A stretch of DNA of 35,394 nt, taken from a bacterium. GTDB lineage: Bacteria; Bacteroidota; Bacteroidia; NS11-12g; UBA955. The notes under the pieces are model-generated. The model saw nothing but the letters and a program-made list of their open reading frames with translations, searched no databases and was not told the origin of the DNA. The position numbers and the translations under genes are program-made. The stretch is taken from contig JAQSCZ010000033.1 of the NCBI GenBank assembly GCA_029945665.1, positions 1-35,394 on the forward strand. Reading direction: 5' to 3'. Position 1 is the first letter of the stretch. Every line of letters starts with the position of its first letter. This document shows, piece after piece, positions 17,780-26,109 of this stretch.

Positions 17780-19138
17780 ATGAAGCATGTTTTCCTTTTT
17801 CTATTGTTGTTTTACGCAAGTATTAACTACACAAAGGCGCAAATGGTAGGCGAAAGAATGGCTATAGATTTAGGAGCTGTTGAAAATTATAACAATGATA
17901 CGGTCTATTATTATTTTACCAATTCAGGTTCCAAAACAGTTTATTTTTTGCCAATACAGCCTGGAGAAAATTACCAAGTCTTATGCAGTAATAAAACAAT
18001 AATTCCAGGTGATGTTTTCACCATAGGACTTATTTATTATACTGAAAAAAAAGGTCGATTTAACATAGAAGTACCCATTAATTTTAGCAATAGTTTACAA
18101 CCAATTATACTTAAATTGTCGGGACAAATAAAATCAATCCATCCCAATGCACTAACTATCTGTCCTTCCATAGAAAATAGCAAACCGCTGAACAACAGAG
18201 TGCCGTTAAATATTGTGGTGCGAGATAAAGTTACCTATGAACAGATTAAAGATCCTAGCGTAAATGTAATCCAAAATCGCAGAACGATTACCTGTGTTCC
18301 TGGCTTTAGGAATATGGCATTTCAATGCAATTGTGAGTATGGTAGGATTAAAGTGAATGCAGAAAAGGAAGGTTATATGCCCGCTACAATGGTGTTCGAT
18401 TACAACCAAGAAAACAATACCTGTTTAATCTTAATCGAACGCTTGCCAGTTCCTTCGCCAGATACCATTCAGATAGTTTACAAACCTCAAGTAGTTGTTA
18501 AAAAGGATACCTTACGAGAGCCTCCAATTGTGTACATCCCAACTTCAGAATCCAATACAGGATTTAATGAAACTGCCTATAAGCCCAATCATTTAATATT
18601 TGTAATAGATGTGTCTGGAAGTATGAAGGATACCACTAAATTACCGTACTTGAAATCTTCATTGAAAGCCTTGATTGAGATTCTTCGGCCGCAAGATTTC
18701 GTGACACTAATAACTTATTCCAGTAAAACGAGGGTGGTTTTTGAAAACGTAAATGGTCAATCCAAAACAGCCTTGCTTTATGCCATCGATACTTTAACGG
18801 CCCGTGGTGCAAGTCTTGGTGCAGAAGGGCTCAATTTGGCTTACGAAATGGCACATCAACATTTTATAGTTGGAGGAAATAATCAGATTTTTCTAGCCAC
18901 TGATGGGCTTTTTAATGGAAATCATTTTAAGGAAGAAGACCTATTTAAAAAAGTAAAACAAGAGGCCACCAAAAGCCAAATTCGATTGACGACCATAGCA
19001 TTTGGTAAGACCAAAGGAGCATTAGAGTTTTTGTCAATATTAGCATTTAAGGGCAAAGGTAAAATGCTTAGAATACTCAATTTGAATACCGATAAAGATG
19101 TCCTAATTGAGGAGGTTAAATCTGGCTCTGTAAGGTAA
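17780..19138 (+). CDS. Exported VWA-domain protein with DUF1573-like N-terminus
   Basis: The protein has 452 residues with a signal peptide (1-20). An N-terminal beta-sandwich (about 25-120) resembles the DUF1573/ASPM-like modules that occur in Bacteroidota exported proteins. A middle domain (about 140-222) has several Cys (172, 183, 185, 215). The C-terminal von Willebrand A domain (about 268-445) carries an intact MIDAS motif DVSGS at 277-281 and an ATDGLFNG strand, so it should bind a divalent metal and a protein partner. There is no sorting domain or lipobox, so a periplasmic location is likely. Its neighbours are the J-protein (divergent) and the LysM gene (110 bp downstream, same strand). 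Its binding partner is unknown. Confidence 0.85.
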   Translation: MKHVFLFLLLFYASINYTKAQMVGERMAIDLGAVENYNNDTVYYYFTNSGSKTVYFLPIQPGENYQVLCSNKTIIPGDVFTIGLIYYTEKKGRFNIEVPINFSNSLQPIILKLSGQIKSIHPNALTICPSIENSKPLNNRVPLNIVVRDKVTYEQIKDPSVNVIQNRRTITCVPGFRNMAFQCNCEYGRIKVNAEKEGYMPATMVFDYNQENNTCLILIERLPVPSPDTIQIVYKPQVVVKKDTLREPPIVYIPTSESNTGFNETAYKPNHLIFVIDVSGSMKDTTKLPYLKSSLKALIEILRPQDFVTLITYSSKTRVVFENVNGQSKTALLYAIDTLTARGASLGAEGLNLAYEMAHQHFIVGGNNQIFLATDGLFNGNHFKEEDLFKKVKQEATKSQIRLTTIAFGKTKGALEFLSILAFKGKGKMLRILNLNTDKDVLIEEVKSGSVR

Positions 19139-19248
19139 AGTGTATGGTAAATAAATCACTTGTTGAAAATGAAGTGAGCTTAACTATGTCTTAACTCTAA
19201 ATTACTGTCGTAATTTGTAATATTAAAATCGCAAACTCACATACAACT

Positions 19249-20190
19249 ATGTTAAAAATATTCATTGGATTGTTCGCTTTTATAAGTGTTAACACCTTCG
19301 CCCTGCCTACAGATTCTATCGGAATGAAAACCGTTAATGGTAAAAAATATATCATGCACAAGGTTACCAGGGGTGAGGGTATTTATGGTATTAGTAAAAA
19401 ATACGGGGTGTCATCAGCCGATGTGTTTGCGGCCAACGAAGGTTCAAGCAATGGCATTAAGATAGATCAAGTGCTTTTAATTCCTTCCAATTCAACAAGT
19501 ACTACCTCTACAACTGCTTCAACAGCAACCGTTACAACTGTTAAAAAGGTTGAGAAAAAATACCATGTTGTAGAATCTGGTCAGACACTTTCGTTAATTG
19601 CCAGAAAGTATAATAAAACAGTTGATGAAATTCAAAAATTGAACAATTTAAAGTCTACAAATATTCAATTAGGTCAAAAGTTAATAGTTGGCGAAACCGT
19701 AACGAATGTGCAACAAACTGCTCAAGTAAAACCAACGCCAAAGGCCGTAGTTGTTGAAGATGAAACACCAGAAATAGCTGAAGATACCAAGAAAGAACCC
19801 AATACGACTCCAAAACCGATTCCCACAGCTCCTGAAAATGTTGTGGTGGTTACCGATAAAATGATTGCAGATAAAAACAATAACAAACCAGATCCAATGG
19901 TTACCAAAACGTATTCCGTTGAAGATGGCGATGAGGTTAGCGAAGATGGTATGGCTATAATTTCAACTGAAGGGGAATTAAATGCAGATCGCAGTTTTAT
20001 CTTGCACCCTACAGCAAAAATTGGAACCATTGTTATGATCACAAATCCAGTAAATAACAATGCAGTATTTGCAAGAGTAGTTGGTACCTGCAAACCAGGA
20101 AATGGTGTAATTTTAAAAATGAGCAAAACAGTGGCCGATAAACTGGGCATTTCTGAGGATACAAAGGTGAAAATTAATTACGCTCGATAA
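19249..20190 (+). CDS. LysM-repeat peptidoglycan-binding protein with RlpA/DPBB-like C-terminus
   Basis: This 313-residue exported protein has a signal peptide (1-18) and two LysM domains (about 34-79, VTRGEGIYGISKKYGV; and 104-147, YHVVESGQTLSLIARKYN) that bind peptidoglycan sugar strands. A Thr/Lys/Pro-rich linker (about 150-215) leads to a C-terminal domain (about 222-313) similar to the double-psi beta-barrel of RlpA-type proteins (HPTAKIGTIVMITNPVNN, then ARVVG). It is therefore a cell-wall-acting or cell-wall-binding protein. The stop TAA at 20188-20190 is immediately followed by the O-antigen ligase reading frame, implying one transcript and probably translational coupling. A long antisense frame inside the gene is a shadow. 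Confidence 0.88.
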   Translation: MLKIFIGLFAFISVNTFALPTDSIGMKTVNGKKYIMHKVTRGEGIYGISKKYGVSSADVFAANEGSSNGIKIDQVLLIPSNSTSTTSTTASTATVTTVKKVEKKYHVVESGQTLSLIARKYNKTVDEIQKLNNLKSTNIQLGQKLIVGETVTNVQQTAQVKPTPKAVVVEDETPEIAEDTKKEPNTTPKPIPTAPENVVVVTDKMIADKNNNKPDPMVTKTYSVEDGDEVSEDGMAIISTEGELNADRSFILHPTAKIGTIVMITNPVNNNAVFARVVGTCKPGNGVILKMSKTVADKLGISEDTKVKINYAR

Positions 20191-20197
20191 TTTTATT

Positions 20198-21442
20198 ATT
20201 GAAACTCTAAAAAAATACCACATTGTAATATTTTTAATATTAGTCGGTATTTTATTCTTTTCTTTTACGCTTTCCAAGGCGCTTATTTCAGTTTCCTTCG
20301 CCTTAATATGCGCGCTTGGTATTCGATACATTGACTTTAAACAAGAAAGTAGAACGAATCGTTCGATTTTAGTAGTTTTTGTTCTTTTTTATGTCCTTAT
20401 TGGGTTCTCCTTTTTTAATTCAATTAATCAACCAGAAGCTCTTCGAATTCTTGGGTTGAAAATACCATTGCTCCTTTTCCCCTTGGTTTATTTTGCCTTT
20501 AAGCCATTGCAAATGAAACAACATATTATTGCAGCTGTCATAATTAATTATGCGCTGTATTTACCTGCAGTTGTCAGTGTTTACAATTACTTAAGTAACA
20601 AGGAATTATTTGATGATTTAATCCTTCAATCTAAGCCATTACCCATTGAGTTTGGCTATGGTATACTGCATATTCAATTCTCTATTCTTTTGGCTTGTGG
20701 AATTCTTTACGGGTTGTTTGTCCTTATCAGATTGGATAAAAATAGTCAACAAGGTTTACTATTTTATGGATTGATTGGCTTAGTTTTTTGTAATTTTATT
20801 TTTATTCATATTTTAAGTGCGCGTACAGGTTTGTTGGGGCTATATGCTGGTATTGCCATTTTTTGTATTTCTCTCTTGGCAACAATGCCCTTTAAAACGA
20901 CGCGATGGTTACTGTTAGCCATTTTTGTTGTTCCTGTTTTAATGGTCTTATTTTCTAGTTCACTTAAAAATAGAATTGTTAATACATACGCCGATTTAAG
21001 GGTTGTTGTAGAAAATAAGGATGCCAACGATTATTCTTTTGCTATGCGTGTTAAGGCATGGCAAAATGCAGTAAGCGTCATTAAGGAGCATCCAATGTTG
21101 GGAGTTGGACTTGGCGATGCTGAATTGATTTTATTTAATAATTTTCAAAAAGTAGATCATAAGCTTGCCCCAGAAAATAGAAAAAATCCACACTTCCAAT
21201 TTTTAGAAACAGCAGTTCAAAGTGGTTTAATATGTGCCTTTTTGTTTTTGTTGATTGCTGTGCTAGGTTGCTTGAAAAGCAATGGTAGACGTAATTTTGT
21301 TCTGATAGGATTTATTGCACTTCTATATACTGCTTCTTGTTTTGAAAGTATTTTGGAAAGTCAATCCAACGTTATTCCATTTGTGTTTTTTATAGCCATT
21401 GGATTAGCCTTTCCTCCAAAAGGAATTGAAACGCATCATTAA
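20198..21442 (+). CDS. O-antigen ligase/polymerase (Wzy_C-type) membrane protein, non-canonical start
   Basis: A polytopic protein with the Wzy_C/O-antigen ligase signature: MRVKAWQNAVSVIKEHPMLG, GVGLGDA, then NPHFQFLETAVQSG with the conserved His. It probably joins or polymerises surface polysaccharide on the periplasmic face. The frame is open from 20171, and the residues before the first TTG (20456) form convincing membrane helices (YHIVIFLILVGILFFSF). The TTG start would therefore amputate about 86 residues and at least two helices. No ATG, GTG or TTG exists in frame between 20171 and 20455. ATT at 20195 or 20198, 5-8 nt after the LysM stop, is the best guess and gives about 414 residues, the normal family length. 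A sequence error remains possible. Confidence 0.78.
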   Translation: METLKKYHIVIFLILVGILFFSFTLSKALISVSFALICALGIRYIDFKQESRTNRSILVVFVLFYVLIGFSFFNSINQPEALRILGLKIPLLLFPLVYFAFKPLQMKQHIIAAVIINYALYLPAVVSVYNYLSNKELFDDLILQSKPLPIEFGYGILHIQFSILLACGILYGLFVLIRLDKNSQQGLLFYGLIGLVFCNFIFIHILSARTGLLGLYAGIAIFCISLLATMPFKTTRWLLLAIFVVPVLMVLFSSSLKNRIVNTYADLRVVVENKDANDYSFAMRVKAWQNAVSVIKEHPMLGVGLGDAELILFNNFQKVDHKLAPENRKNPHFQFLETAVQSGLICAFLFLLIAVLGCLKSNGRRNFVLIGFIALLYTASCFESILESQSNVIPFVFFIAIGLAFPPKGIETHH

Positions 21443-21487
21443 TACATGTTCTCCTTTATATTTGTTCCCTATAGTTTTAATTAAATA

Positions 21488-22702
21488 ATGCTATCATTAA
21501 AAAAGGGAGTTGTCAGTGTTTTTATAACAAAAGTATTGGTGGCTTTTATTGGTTTACTAACAGTTGTTGTTACCTCGCGTTATCTAGGTGCGCAGGGCAG
21601 AGGAACGATTAGTTTATTTACATCTTCCGTGGCTTTGGTGCAACTTTTTTGTGACTTTGGAAGTAGTTCAGCCATCATCAATTTGTCTTATAAAATCAAC
21701 CAATGGAAATTGTGGTTAAGTGCCGCAATATGGATTTTAATTATAGGCCTTTTTGCTTACTTAATAGCTTTTTTAGTACCTATTGAATATGTATTTTGGG
21801 TGCCGATAGTCGCCGTATTGTTTTCTGTTTTAAATTTAAATAATATGCTCTTAATGGGCAATAGAATGGTTGTTCAACGCAATGTTTTACTTGTTTTACA
21901 ACCCGTTTTGTTATTAATTATTTTTACAGGATTTGTATATTTTGAATATTTAATCAACATCGCTTATCCTATGGCTTTTCTTTTAGCTGTATCCTTAACA
22001 TTCTTGGTTTCCGCTTTTTTTATAGTTCCAAAATTGAAAGCAGCTGCTAGTCAAATGTTGTCATTTCGATTTGAAAAGCAAATCTTAACGAATGGACTTT
22101 GGGTACAAGGTGGCCATGCCATACAATTTTTAAACTACCGAATTAATTTTTTCATCATTGTTTTTTTTATTGGAAATGCGGCTTTAGGTATTTATAACAA
22201 CGCCTTAGTAATAGCAGAATCACTCTGGATACTTGGACATAGCATTGGGCAAATGATGCACATGAAAATATTGAATTCCGACAACCCGATAGAACATCGC
22301 AATTTAACCTTTCGAATGCTCTTGCTTAATTTTAGTGGCACTATGGTTATGCTTGTTGTTTTGCTCCTAATACCCGTTTCGTTTTGGGAATGGTTGTTTT
22401 CTAAAGAATTTGGCCGTATCAAAATATTGTTTTTTGCAATGTCACCTGGCATACTTTTCTTTAGTATTTCTAACATTCTCAATCATTTTTTTCATGCTAA
22501 AAATCAATTCAAATTTATTCTAGTTGTTAATTTAGTTGGTTTGTTTGTTGGCATAACTGGTAGTTTTATTTTTATACCCTTATATGGTTTAGTAGGAGCC
22601 TGTATTTCTTGGAGTTCGGCATTGACAGTTTCAATGCTTTTTTATCTGTACCGCTTTTTCAGACAGCCATTCTCAAATACACAAGGTATTTTTGGTGAGT
22701 AA
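21488..22702 (+). CDS. Wzx-type polysaccharide flippase (MOP superfamily)
   Basis: A 404-residue integral membrane protein whose sequence is almost continuous hydrophobic helices (about 10-12). The N-terminus FITKVLVAFIGLLTVVVTSRYLG, followed by GRGTISLFTS, is typical of oligosaccharide flippases in the MOP/MATE superfamily. Such proteins move lipid-linked glycans across the inner membrane. It lies 45 bp downstream of the O-antigen ligase/polymerase on the same strand, so the two likely act in one surface-glycan pathway. No glycosyltransferases are in the window. The downstream neighbour is convergent. Confidence 0.87.
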   Translation: MLSLKKGVVSVFITKVLVAFIGLLTVVVTSRYLGAQGRGTISLFTSSVALVQLFCDFGSSSAIINLSYKINQWKLWLSAAIWILIIGLFAYLIAFLVPIEYVFWVPIVAVLFSVLNLNNMLLMGNRMVVQRNVLLVLQPVLLLIIFTGFVYFEYLINIAYPMAFLLAVSLTFLVSAFFIVPKLKAAASQMLSFRFEKQILTNGLWVQGGHAIQFLNYRINFFIIVFFIGNAALGIYNNALVIAESLWILGHSIGQMMHMKILNSDNPIEHRNLTFRMLLLNFSGTMVMLVVLLLIPVSFWEWLFSKEFGRIKILFFAMSPGILFFSISNILNHFFHAKNQFKFILVVNLVGLFVGITGSFIFIPLYGLVGACISWSSALTVSMLFYLYRFFRQPFSNTQGIFGE

Positions 22703-22710
22703 TACGAAAT

Positions 22711-22737
22711 CAATTGAGACCTTATCAATTGGCTTTT
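22711..22737 (+). terminator. Probable terminator after the flippase gene
   Basis: caattga (22711-22717) pairs with tcaattg (22725-22731), followed by gc and five T. It starts 8 bp after the flippase stop, in a convergent gap. Confidence 0.55.
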
Positions 22738-22772
22738 TAGATGCTAAATCTGTATTAGTTTTTTATAAGTAA

Positions 22773-23870
22773 TTAAGACCAAAACCATTTGCGTTTTGTT
22801 AAAATGTTGATTGGTTTAGTGCTTACTACATTGCCAAGCAGAAATCCCCATGGTTTTAATCCATCAATGCGATCGAATATAACTTTTAATATGGCTACCA
22901 TAGGTATTGATAAAAACATACCAGGTATTCCCCATAATGCGCCACCTAATAACACGACAATAATTGAAACAAGCGCATTTAATTTGACTTTAGATGCAAC
23001 AACTTTTGGAATGATAAAATGGTTGTCAGTAAATTGAATAAGCAGATAAGCCTCTAATACAAAAAATGCATGTGAAGGTGATTTTGTAATGAGTGCAATA
23101 GCCATTGGCATAGCCACCGCAACGATACCGCCAATAAATGGAATTACATTGATGATGGCGCCTAATACCCCAAGAAGTATGGCGTAATTAATCCCTATAA
23201 TCAATAAACTGCATGAATTGAGGGTTGCAATTATCAATGCTTCCAACAATAGGCCAACTAAATAACTCTGTATTATTTTTTTTGAGGAGTTCAATACCTC
23301 ATTCAATGTATTTAATTTATTAGCTCTGAAAAGTTTATGAATAAATTCAAGAATATGTTCGCGGTAATATAAAATCATAAAGATATAAACAGGAATTAGA
23401 AAAAGAATAATTAAAATATTACCTAGGTTCATGAGCGTTATTCCAATCATAAAACTACTATTACTCAGTAGGTCATTATTAAGTTCTGTGGTCCATCCAT
23501 TTAATTTATCCTGACTTATGTTAAATGTATTCGAAATCCAATGCTCTGATTGAAGAAATAAGTCATCCCACTTACCCAATAGTTTTGGAAATGATTCACT
23601 AAATAAACTCGCTTGTGAAAGTAGTAATGTGATACATAACGTTGAAACAATAATTAGAATTAATAAAGTTATCGTTATTGCTAAAATTAGTTTTATTTTT
23701 TTGCGAACAAGGAAATCTACAACTGGACTAAGAACAATAGAAATAATGGTAGCATAAATTAATGGAACAATGATGCCTTTTGCAAGGTACATGGTACACA
23801 GGAATGCTAGAATTCCTATGGAAATTAGTGATGCTTTCGCATAGGCTGGAATATTACTCTGATTGCTCAT
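22773..23870 (-). CDS. AI-2E family transporter (PerM/UPF0118)
   Basis: Start chosen at 23870 (MSNQSNIPAYAK), giving 365 residues. The longer frame from 23927 would overlap the upstream gene by 74 bp and adds a non-conserved basic stretch. There are multiple TM helices. The family features are the N-terminal GIIVPLIYATIISIVLSPVVDFL helix pair and the late GALWGIPGMFLSIPM motif. Family members are exporters or channels of several solutes; the name AI-2E does not prove autoinducer transport. It is the last gene of a long minus-strand run and overlaps the preceding gene by 17 bp, so translation is likely coupled. Confidence 0.88.
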   Translation of the reverse strand: MSNQSNIPAYAKASLISIGILAFLCTMYLAKGIIVPLIYATIISIVLSPVVDFLVRKKIKLILAITITLLILIIVSTLCITLLLSQASLFSESFPKLLGKWDDLFLQSEHWISNTFNISQDKLNGWTTELNNDLLSNSSFMIGITLMNLGNILIILFLIPVYIFMILYYREHILEFIHKLFRANKLNTLNEVLNSSKKIIQSYLVGLLLEALIIATLNSCSLLIIGINYAILLGVLGAIINVIPFIGGIVAVAMPMAIALITKSPSHAFFVLEAYLLIQFTDNHFIIPKVVASKVKLNALVSIIVVLLGGALWGIPGMFLSIPMVAILKVIFDRIDGLKPWGFLLGNVVSTKPINILTKRKWFWS

Positions 23871-24291
23871 CTTTAGGATCAAGCAATGAATCCTTTTTGT
23901 CAAACCAATGTGATACCTTAGTCGCAATTCCTAATACTTTTTCTGGGTGTTTAGCAATGCTGTTCGAAATCAACATTTGAATTAAACTTCCAGCTATTTT
24001 GGTAATTGGGTTGTGTGAACTGCCTACCACTATTGCTTTTGATAGATAGCCTGTTGCCAATCCTGCAACATTTCCTATAATATTATCTTTTAAATCAGGG
24101 GCCGTTAATAATTCTTTAACATTTTCCTTAATTAGGTTAAATGGGTTTAAATTTTTATAAGTTTCAATTGCTTCTTTTTTCAATAATTCCAACTCAATTC
24201 CCTGCTTCCTTTCCAATTCTTGAATCAATATTTGTAGATCTTTTTTTGAAGTCCTAGTATTCCATATTTTTTTATCCATAGTATTTGACAT
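23854..24291 (-). CDS. Small protein of unknown function in the stress operon
   Basis: This 145-residue protein is not recognised. The N-terminal third is charged and helical (ELERKQGIELELLKKEAIET, about 26-45), like a coiled coil. The middle is Gly/Ala-rich and moderately hydrophobic (NIIGNVAGLATGYLSKAIVVG, about 71-91). The C-terminus is acidic. It has no signal peptide. It is placed 4 bp after the holin-like gene and overlaps the AI-2E permease gene, so it belongs to the same operon. By position it resembles the third partner of YqjD/YqjE/YqjK-type membrane gene sets, but no homology is claimed. An in-frame ATG four codons in is an alternative start. Confidence 0.72.
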   Translation of the reverse strand: MSNTMDKKIWNTRTSKKDLQILIQELERKQGIELELLKKEAIETYKNLNPFNLIKENVKELLTAPDLKDNIIGNVAGLATGYLSKAIVVGSSHNPITKIAGSLIQMLISNSIAKHPEKVLGIATKVSHWFDKKDSLLDPKDEQSE

Positions 24292-24295
24292 CTTA

Positions 24296-24634
24296 TTAAT
24301 TCATTATTTTAGATACAATGGCGTTATATATGTTCGATTTAATTGTAGGATGCAAGAAATAAATGATAATCGCACAAAGCGTATAAAATGCTGCGACGAT
24401 ACTAAATCCATAAAAGTTATGTCCAGTTATCATGCCAATCCACAGAGCAACAGCAATGTTAAATGAGAGTAAAGCAATAAGTGCAATTAAACTAAATATT
24501 AATCTTGAAATAAATGAAGAAGCTAATTCTGCTGTCTTATCAACAGATTGTAATTTAAGTAATTCTAGACTGGTTTTGGCGAAATCTTCTGCCTTGCTTA
24601 ATAGGGGGTCGATTATATTTATTCTATTTTCCAT
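24296..24634 (-). CDS. Phage-holin-III-like / YqjE-type inner-membrane protein
   Basis: The protein has 112 residues. An N-terminal amphipathic helix (about 10-35, KAEDFAKTSLELLKLQSVDK) is followed by two TM helices (about 42-68 and 73-95). This is the Phage_holin_3_6/YqjE arrangement. Despite the family name, the neighbourhood has no phage genes, and such proteins are common in bacterial stress and envelope operons. It sits between the YtxH gene (84 bp upstream, separated by a perfect hairpin) and the unknown 145-residue gene. Confidence 0.8.
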   Translation of the reverse strand: MENRINIIDPLLSKAEDFAKTSLELLKLQSVDKTAELASSFISRLIFSLIALIALLSFNIAVALWIGMITGHNFYGFSIVAAFYTLCAIIIYFLHPTIKSNIYNAIVSKIMN

Positions 24635-24648
24635 TTATATTATGAATT

Positions 24649-24681
24649 AATAAACCCGGAAAAATATTTTCCGGGTTTATT
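24649..24681 (-). terminator. Perfect 15-bp hairpin between ytxH-like and holin-like genes
   Basis: aataaacccggaaaa (24649-24663) and ttttccgggtttatt (24667-24681) pair without mismatch around a 3-nt loop. It lies inside the operon and could be a partial terminator or an RNA processing/stability site that lowers expression of the three distal genes. Confidence 0.7.
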
Positions 24682-24718
24682 ATTGGTTCGAATTTGTGTA
24701 ATCAATTTTGTAAGATTT

Positions 24719-24991
24719 TTATCTGTCTTTTGAAGATTCGACTTTAGCAGATCCCTTTTCAATTAGGTCTTTTGCATTGCTTTTTACAGTATCAATTTCT
24801 TTTTTAACATCCTCCATAAATCCATTGAGTTTCTCTTTTAGTGAATCTGTTAAATCATCACCTTTTGATAGAATTTTTTTTCTGGTATCGCTTCCTTTTT
24901 CTGGTGCAAATAACACACCAAGTGCTCCTCCAACAGCGGCTCCTAATAATAGTGCGCCAATAATTTTTGCGTAGTTAGTATTGTCTTTCAT
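24719..24991 (-). CDS. YtxH domain protein
   Basis: A 90-residue membrane-anchored protein. The N-terminal TM segment (about 8-28, IIGALLLGAAVGGALGVLFAP) ends in the hallmark LFAPEKGSDTRKKI of YtxH proteins. A charged helical tail follows (about 45-90). YtxH proteins are general-stress proteins in Firmicutes and are common in Bacteroidota; their biochemical role is unclear. Its start codon shares one base with the stop of the preceding gene (TAATG arrangement, at 24991), so translation is coupled. Confidence 0.9.
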   Translation of the reverse strand: MKDNTNYAKIIGALLLGAAVGGALGVLFAPEKGSDTRKKILSKGDDLTDSLKEKLNGFMEDVKKEIDTVKSNAKDLIEKGSAKVESSKDR

Positions 24992-25320
24992 TATAATAAA
25001 ATGATTAGTAAGATGATGATAATGATGACAGCTCCACCTGAAAGGTAAATGCCACCGTTTCCTGTTGCTTTAAGTTTGCTTTTAATTCCTCGGACTTCAG
25101 TGCGCAACGTTTTTTTCTCTGTTGTATTCAATCCCGATTTATCCATGCTGTTTATTTGATCAAGACGCAATAAAAGCGCTTTTACCTCAACTGGAACCTC
25201 ATTCGGTTTTTGAACACTAGAGATTGCTGTTTGGGTATTTTCGGCAGCAATTGAGTTTAAAGGAAGCAGAGACAATGATATTAGCAATGCTAATAGGTAG
25301 ATGTTTGTTTTTTTGAACAT
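24991..25320 (-). CDS. Small secreted/membrane protein with C-terminal TM helix
   Basis: This 109-residue protein is not assigned to a named family. It has a Sec signal peptide (about 1-25, ending NSIAAEN), then a short helical region with a basic stretch (KKTLRTEVRGIKSKLK, about 67-82). It ends in a single, strongly hydrophobic helix (about 90-109, Ile/Leu-rich). The likely topology is periplasmic with a C-terminal inner-membrane anchor. It overlaps the YtxH gene by one base and follows the 51-residue miniprotein by 24 bp, so it is an operon member. Confidence 0.78.
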   Translation of the reverse strand: MFKKTNIYLLALLISLSLLPLNSIAAENTQTAISSVQKPNEVPVEVKALLLRLDQINSMDKSGLNTTEKKTLRTEVRGIKSKLKATGNGGIYLSGGAVIIIIILLIILL

Positions 25321-25344
25321 GATATTTGTTTTTTTATGTTATTT

Positions 25345-25500
25345 TTAAAGTGGCTTTCTGCCTTGGATGACTCTAAGTAAAATTGCTATTACTGCAATTA
25401 CTAAGAGAATGTGAACGAGGCCACCAGCGTTGTAGCCTAAGAATCCGATTAGCCAAATAATGATTAAGATGACTGCTATTGCATATAATAAATTTCCCAT
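25345..25500 (-). CDS. 51-residue DUF5670/Lmo0937-type membrane miniprotein
   Basis: A short gene coding for 51 residues. It begins MGNLLYAIAVILIIIWLIGF and continues with GYNAGG, a second helix and a basic end (RVIQGRKPL). Two TM helices separated by a Gly-rich turn are the signature of the small Lmo0937/DUF5670 family, which is frequent in stress-related gene sets. It fits exactly between the barrel gene (20 bp) and the secreted-protein gene (24 bp), preserving operon spacing, which supports it as a real gene. Confidence 0.87.
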   Translation of the reverse strand: MGNLLYAIAVILIIIWLIGFLGYNAGGLVHILLVIAVIAILLRVIQGRKPL

Positions 25501-25520
25501 GATATTGTTAAATTAATAAA

Positions 25521-26087
25521 TTAAAAGTGTACTGCTAAACCTAATGTTGAAACCCCTGTAGAAAGGTCAAGGAATATACCAGCTTTGTTACTGATATGAT
25601 ATTCCGCACCAAGGTGCAAATCAAGGTAAAGTGGGGTAGTGCCACGATACGAATTTCTATAAAGGTTGCGATCACCGTAATAACCATCATCCCAATTCGA
25701 TTTTATGATTGCAACACCTACAGAACCTGCTACATAGATATCCCATTTTGAATTGAGCTTTAGCAAATTGTCCAAATAGTAAGTGCCTTTTAGTCCGATT
25801 GGAATTACTGTTTGGCGGTAAGCATAGTATCTATAAGGATAATTTTTATTGCCCCAATAATAGTTGCTGTGATAAGAGTAATAACTAATGGAAGGAGCCA
25901 AGGTGAAATTCTTTGCTACATCAAATTCGTAATCGGCATGCAATACTGGCATCGAGTAGCCAGCATAGCCATAATAGCCAAGGCCAATCCCTAAATTCAA
26001 GGTCTTTCCGTATTTTTCTTGTGCATTTAGTTTAATACTTATTAGCATTAAAAGTGCAAAACTTACAGTGATTATTTTTTTATTCAT
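25521..26087 (-). CDS. Outer-membrane beta-barrel protein (about 20 kDa)
   Basis: A 188-residue protein with a signal peptide (about 1-22, ending KLNA). Alternating aromatic/polar strands follow, rich in Tyr and Gly (GLGYYGYAGYSMPVLHADYE, WDDGYYGDRNLYRN). It ends in a beta strand with a terminal Phe (LAVHF), as expected for an outer-membrane barrel recognised by the BAM complex. It is probably an 8-stranded barrel of the OmpA-like/OMP_b-brl type. It follows a small lipoprotein gene by 22 bp. Ligand and pore activity are unknown. Confidence 0.82.
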   Translation of the reverse strand: MNKKIITVSFALLMLISIKLNAQEKYGKTLNLGIGLGYYGYAGYSMPVLHADYEFDVAKNFTLAPSISYYSYHSNYYWGNKNYPYRYYAYRQTVIPIGLKGTYYLDNLLKLNSKWDIYVAGSVGVAIIKSNWDDGYYGDRNLYRNSYRGTTPLYLDLHLGAEYHISNKAGIFLDLSTGVSTLGLAVHF

Positions 26088-26109
26088 ATTGATATGGATT
26101 TGTTATTAT

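Noticed and set aside
19722-20150. 142-codon antisense ORF inside the LysM gene
   Set aside because: It is the reverse reading of a Thr/Val/Pro-rich coding region; the sense gene is clearly real.
24296-24634. Prophage call based on the holin-like gene
   Set aside because: No other phage genes are present; the family is common in bacterial envelope operons.
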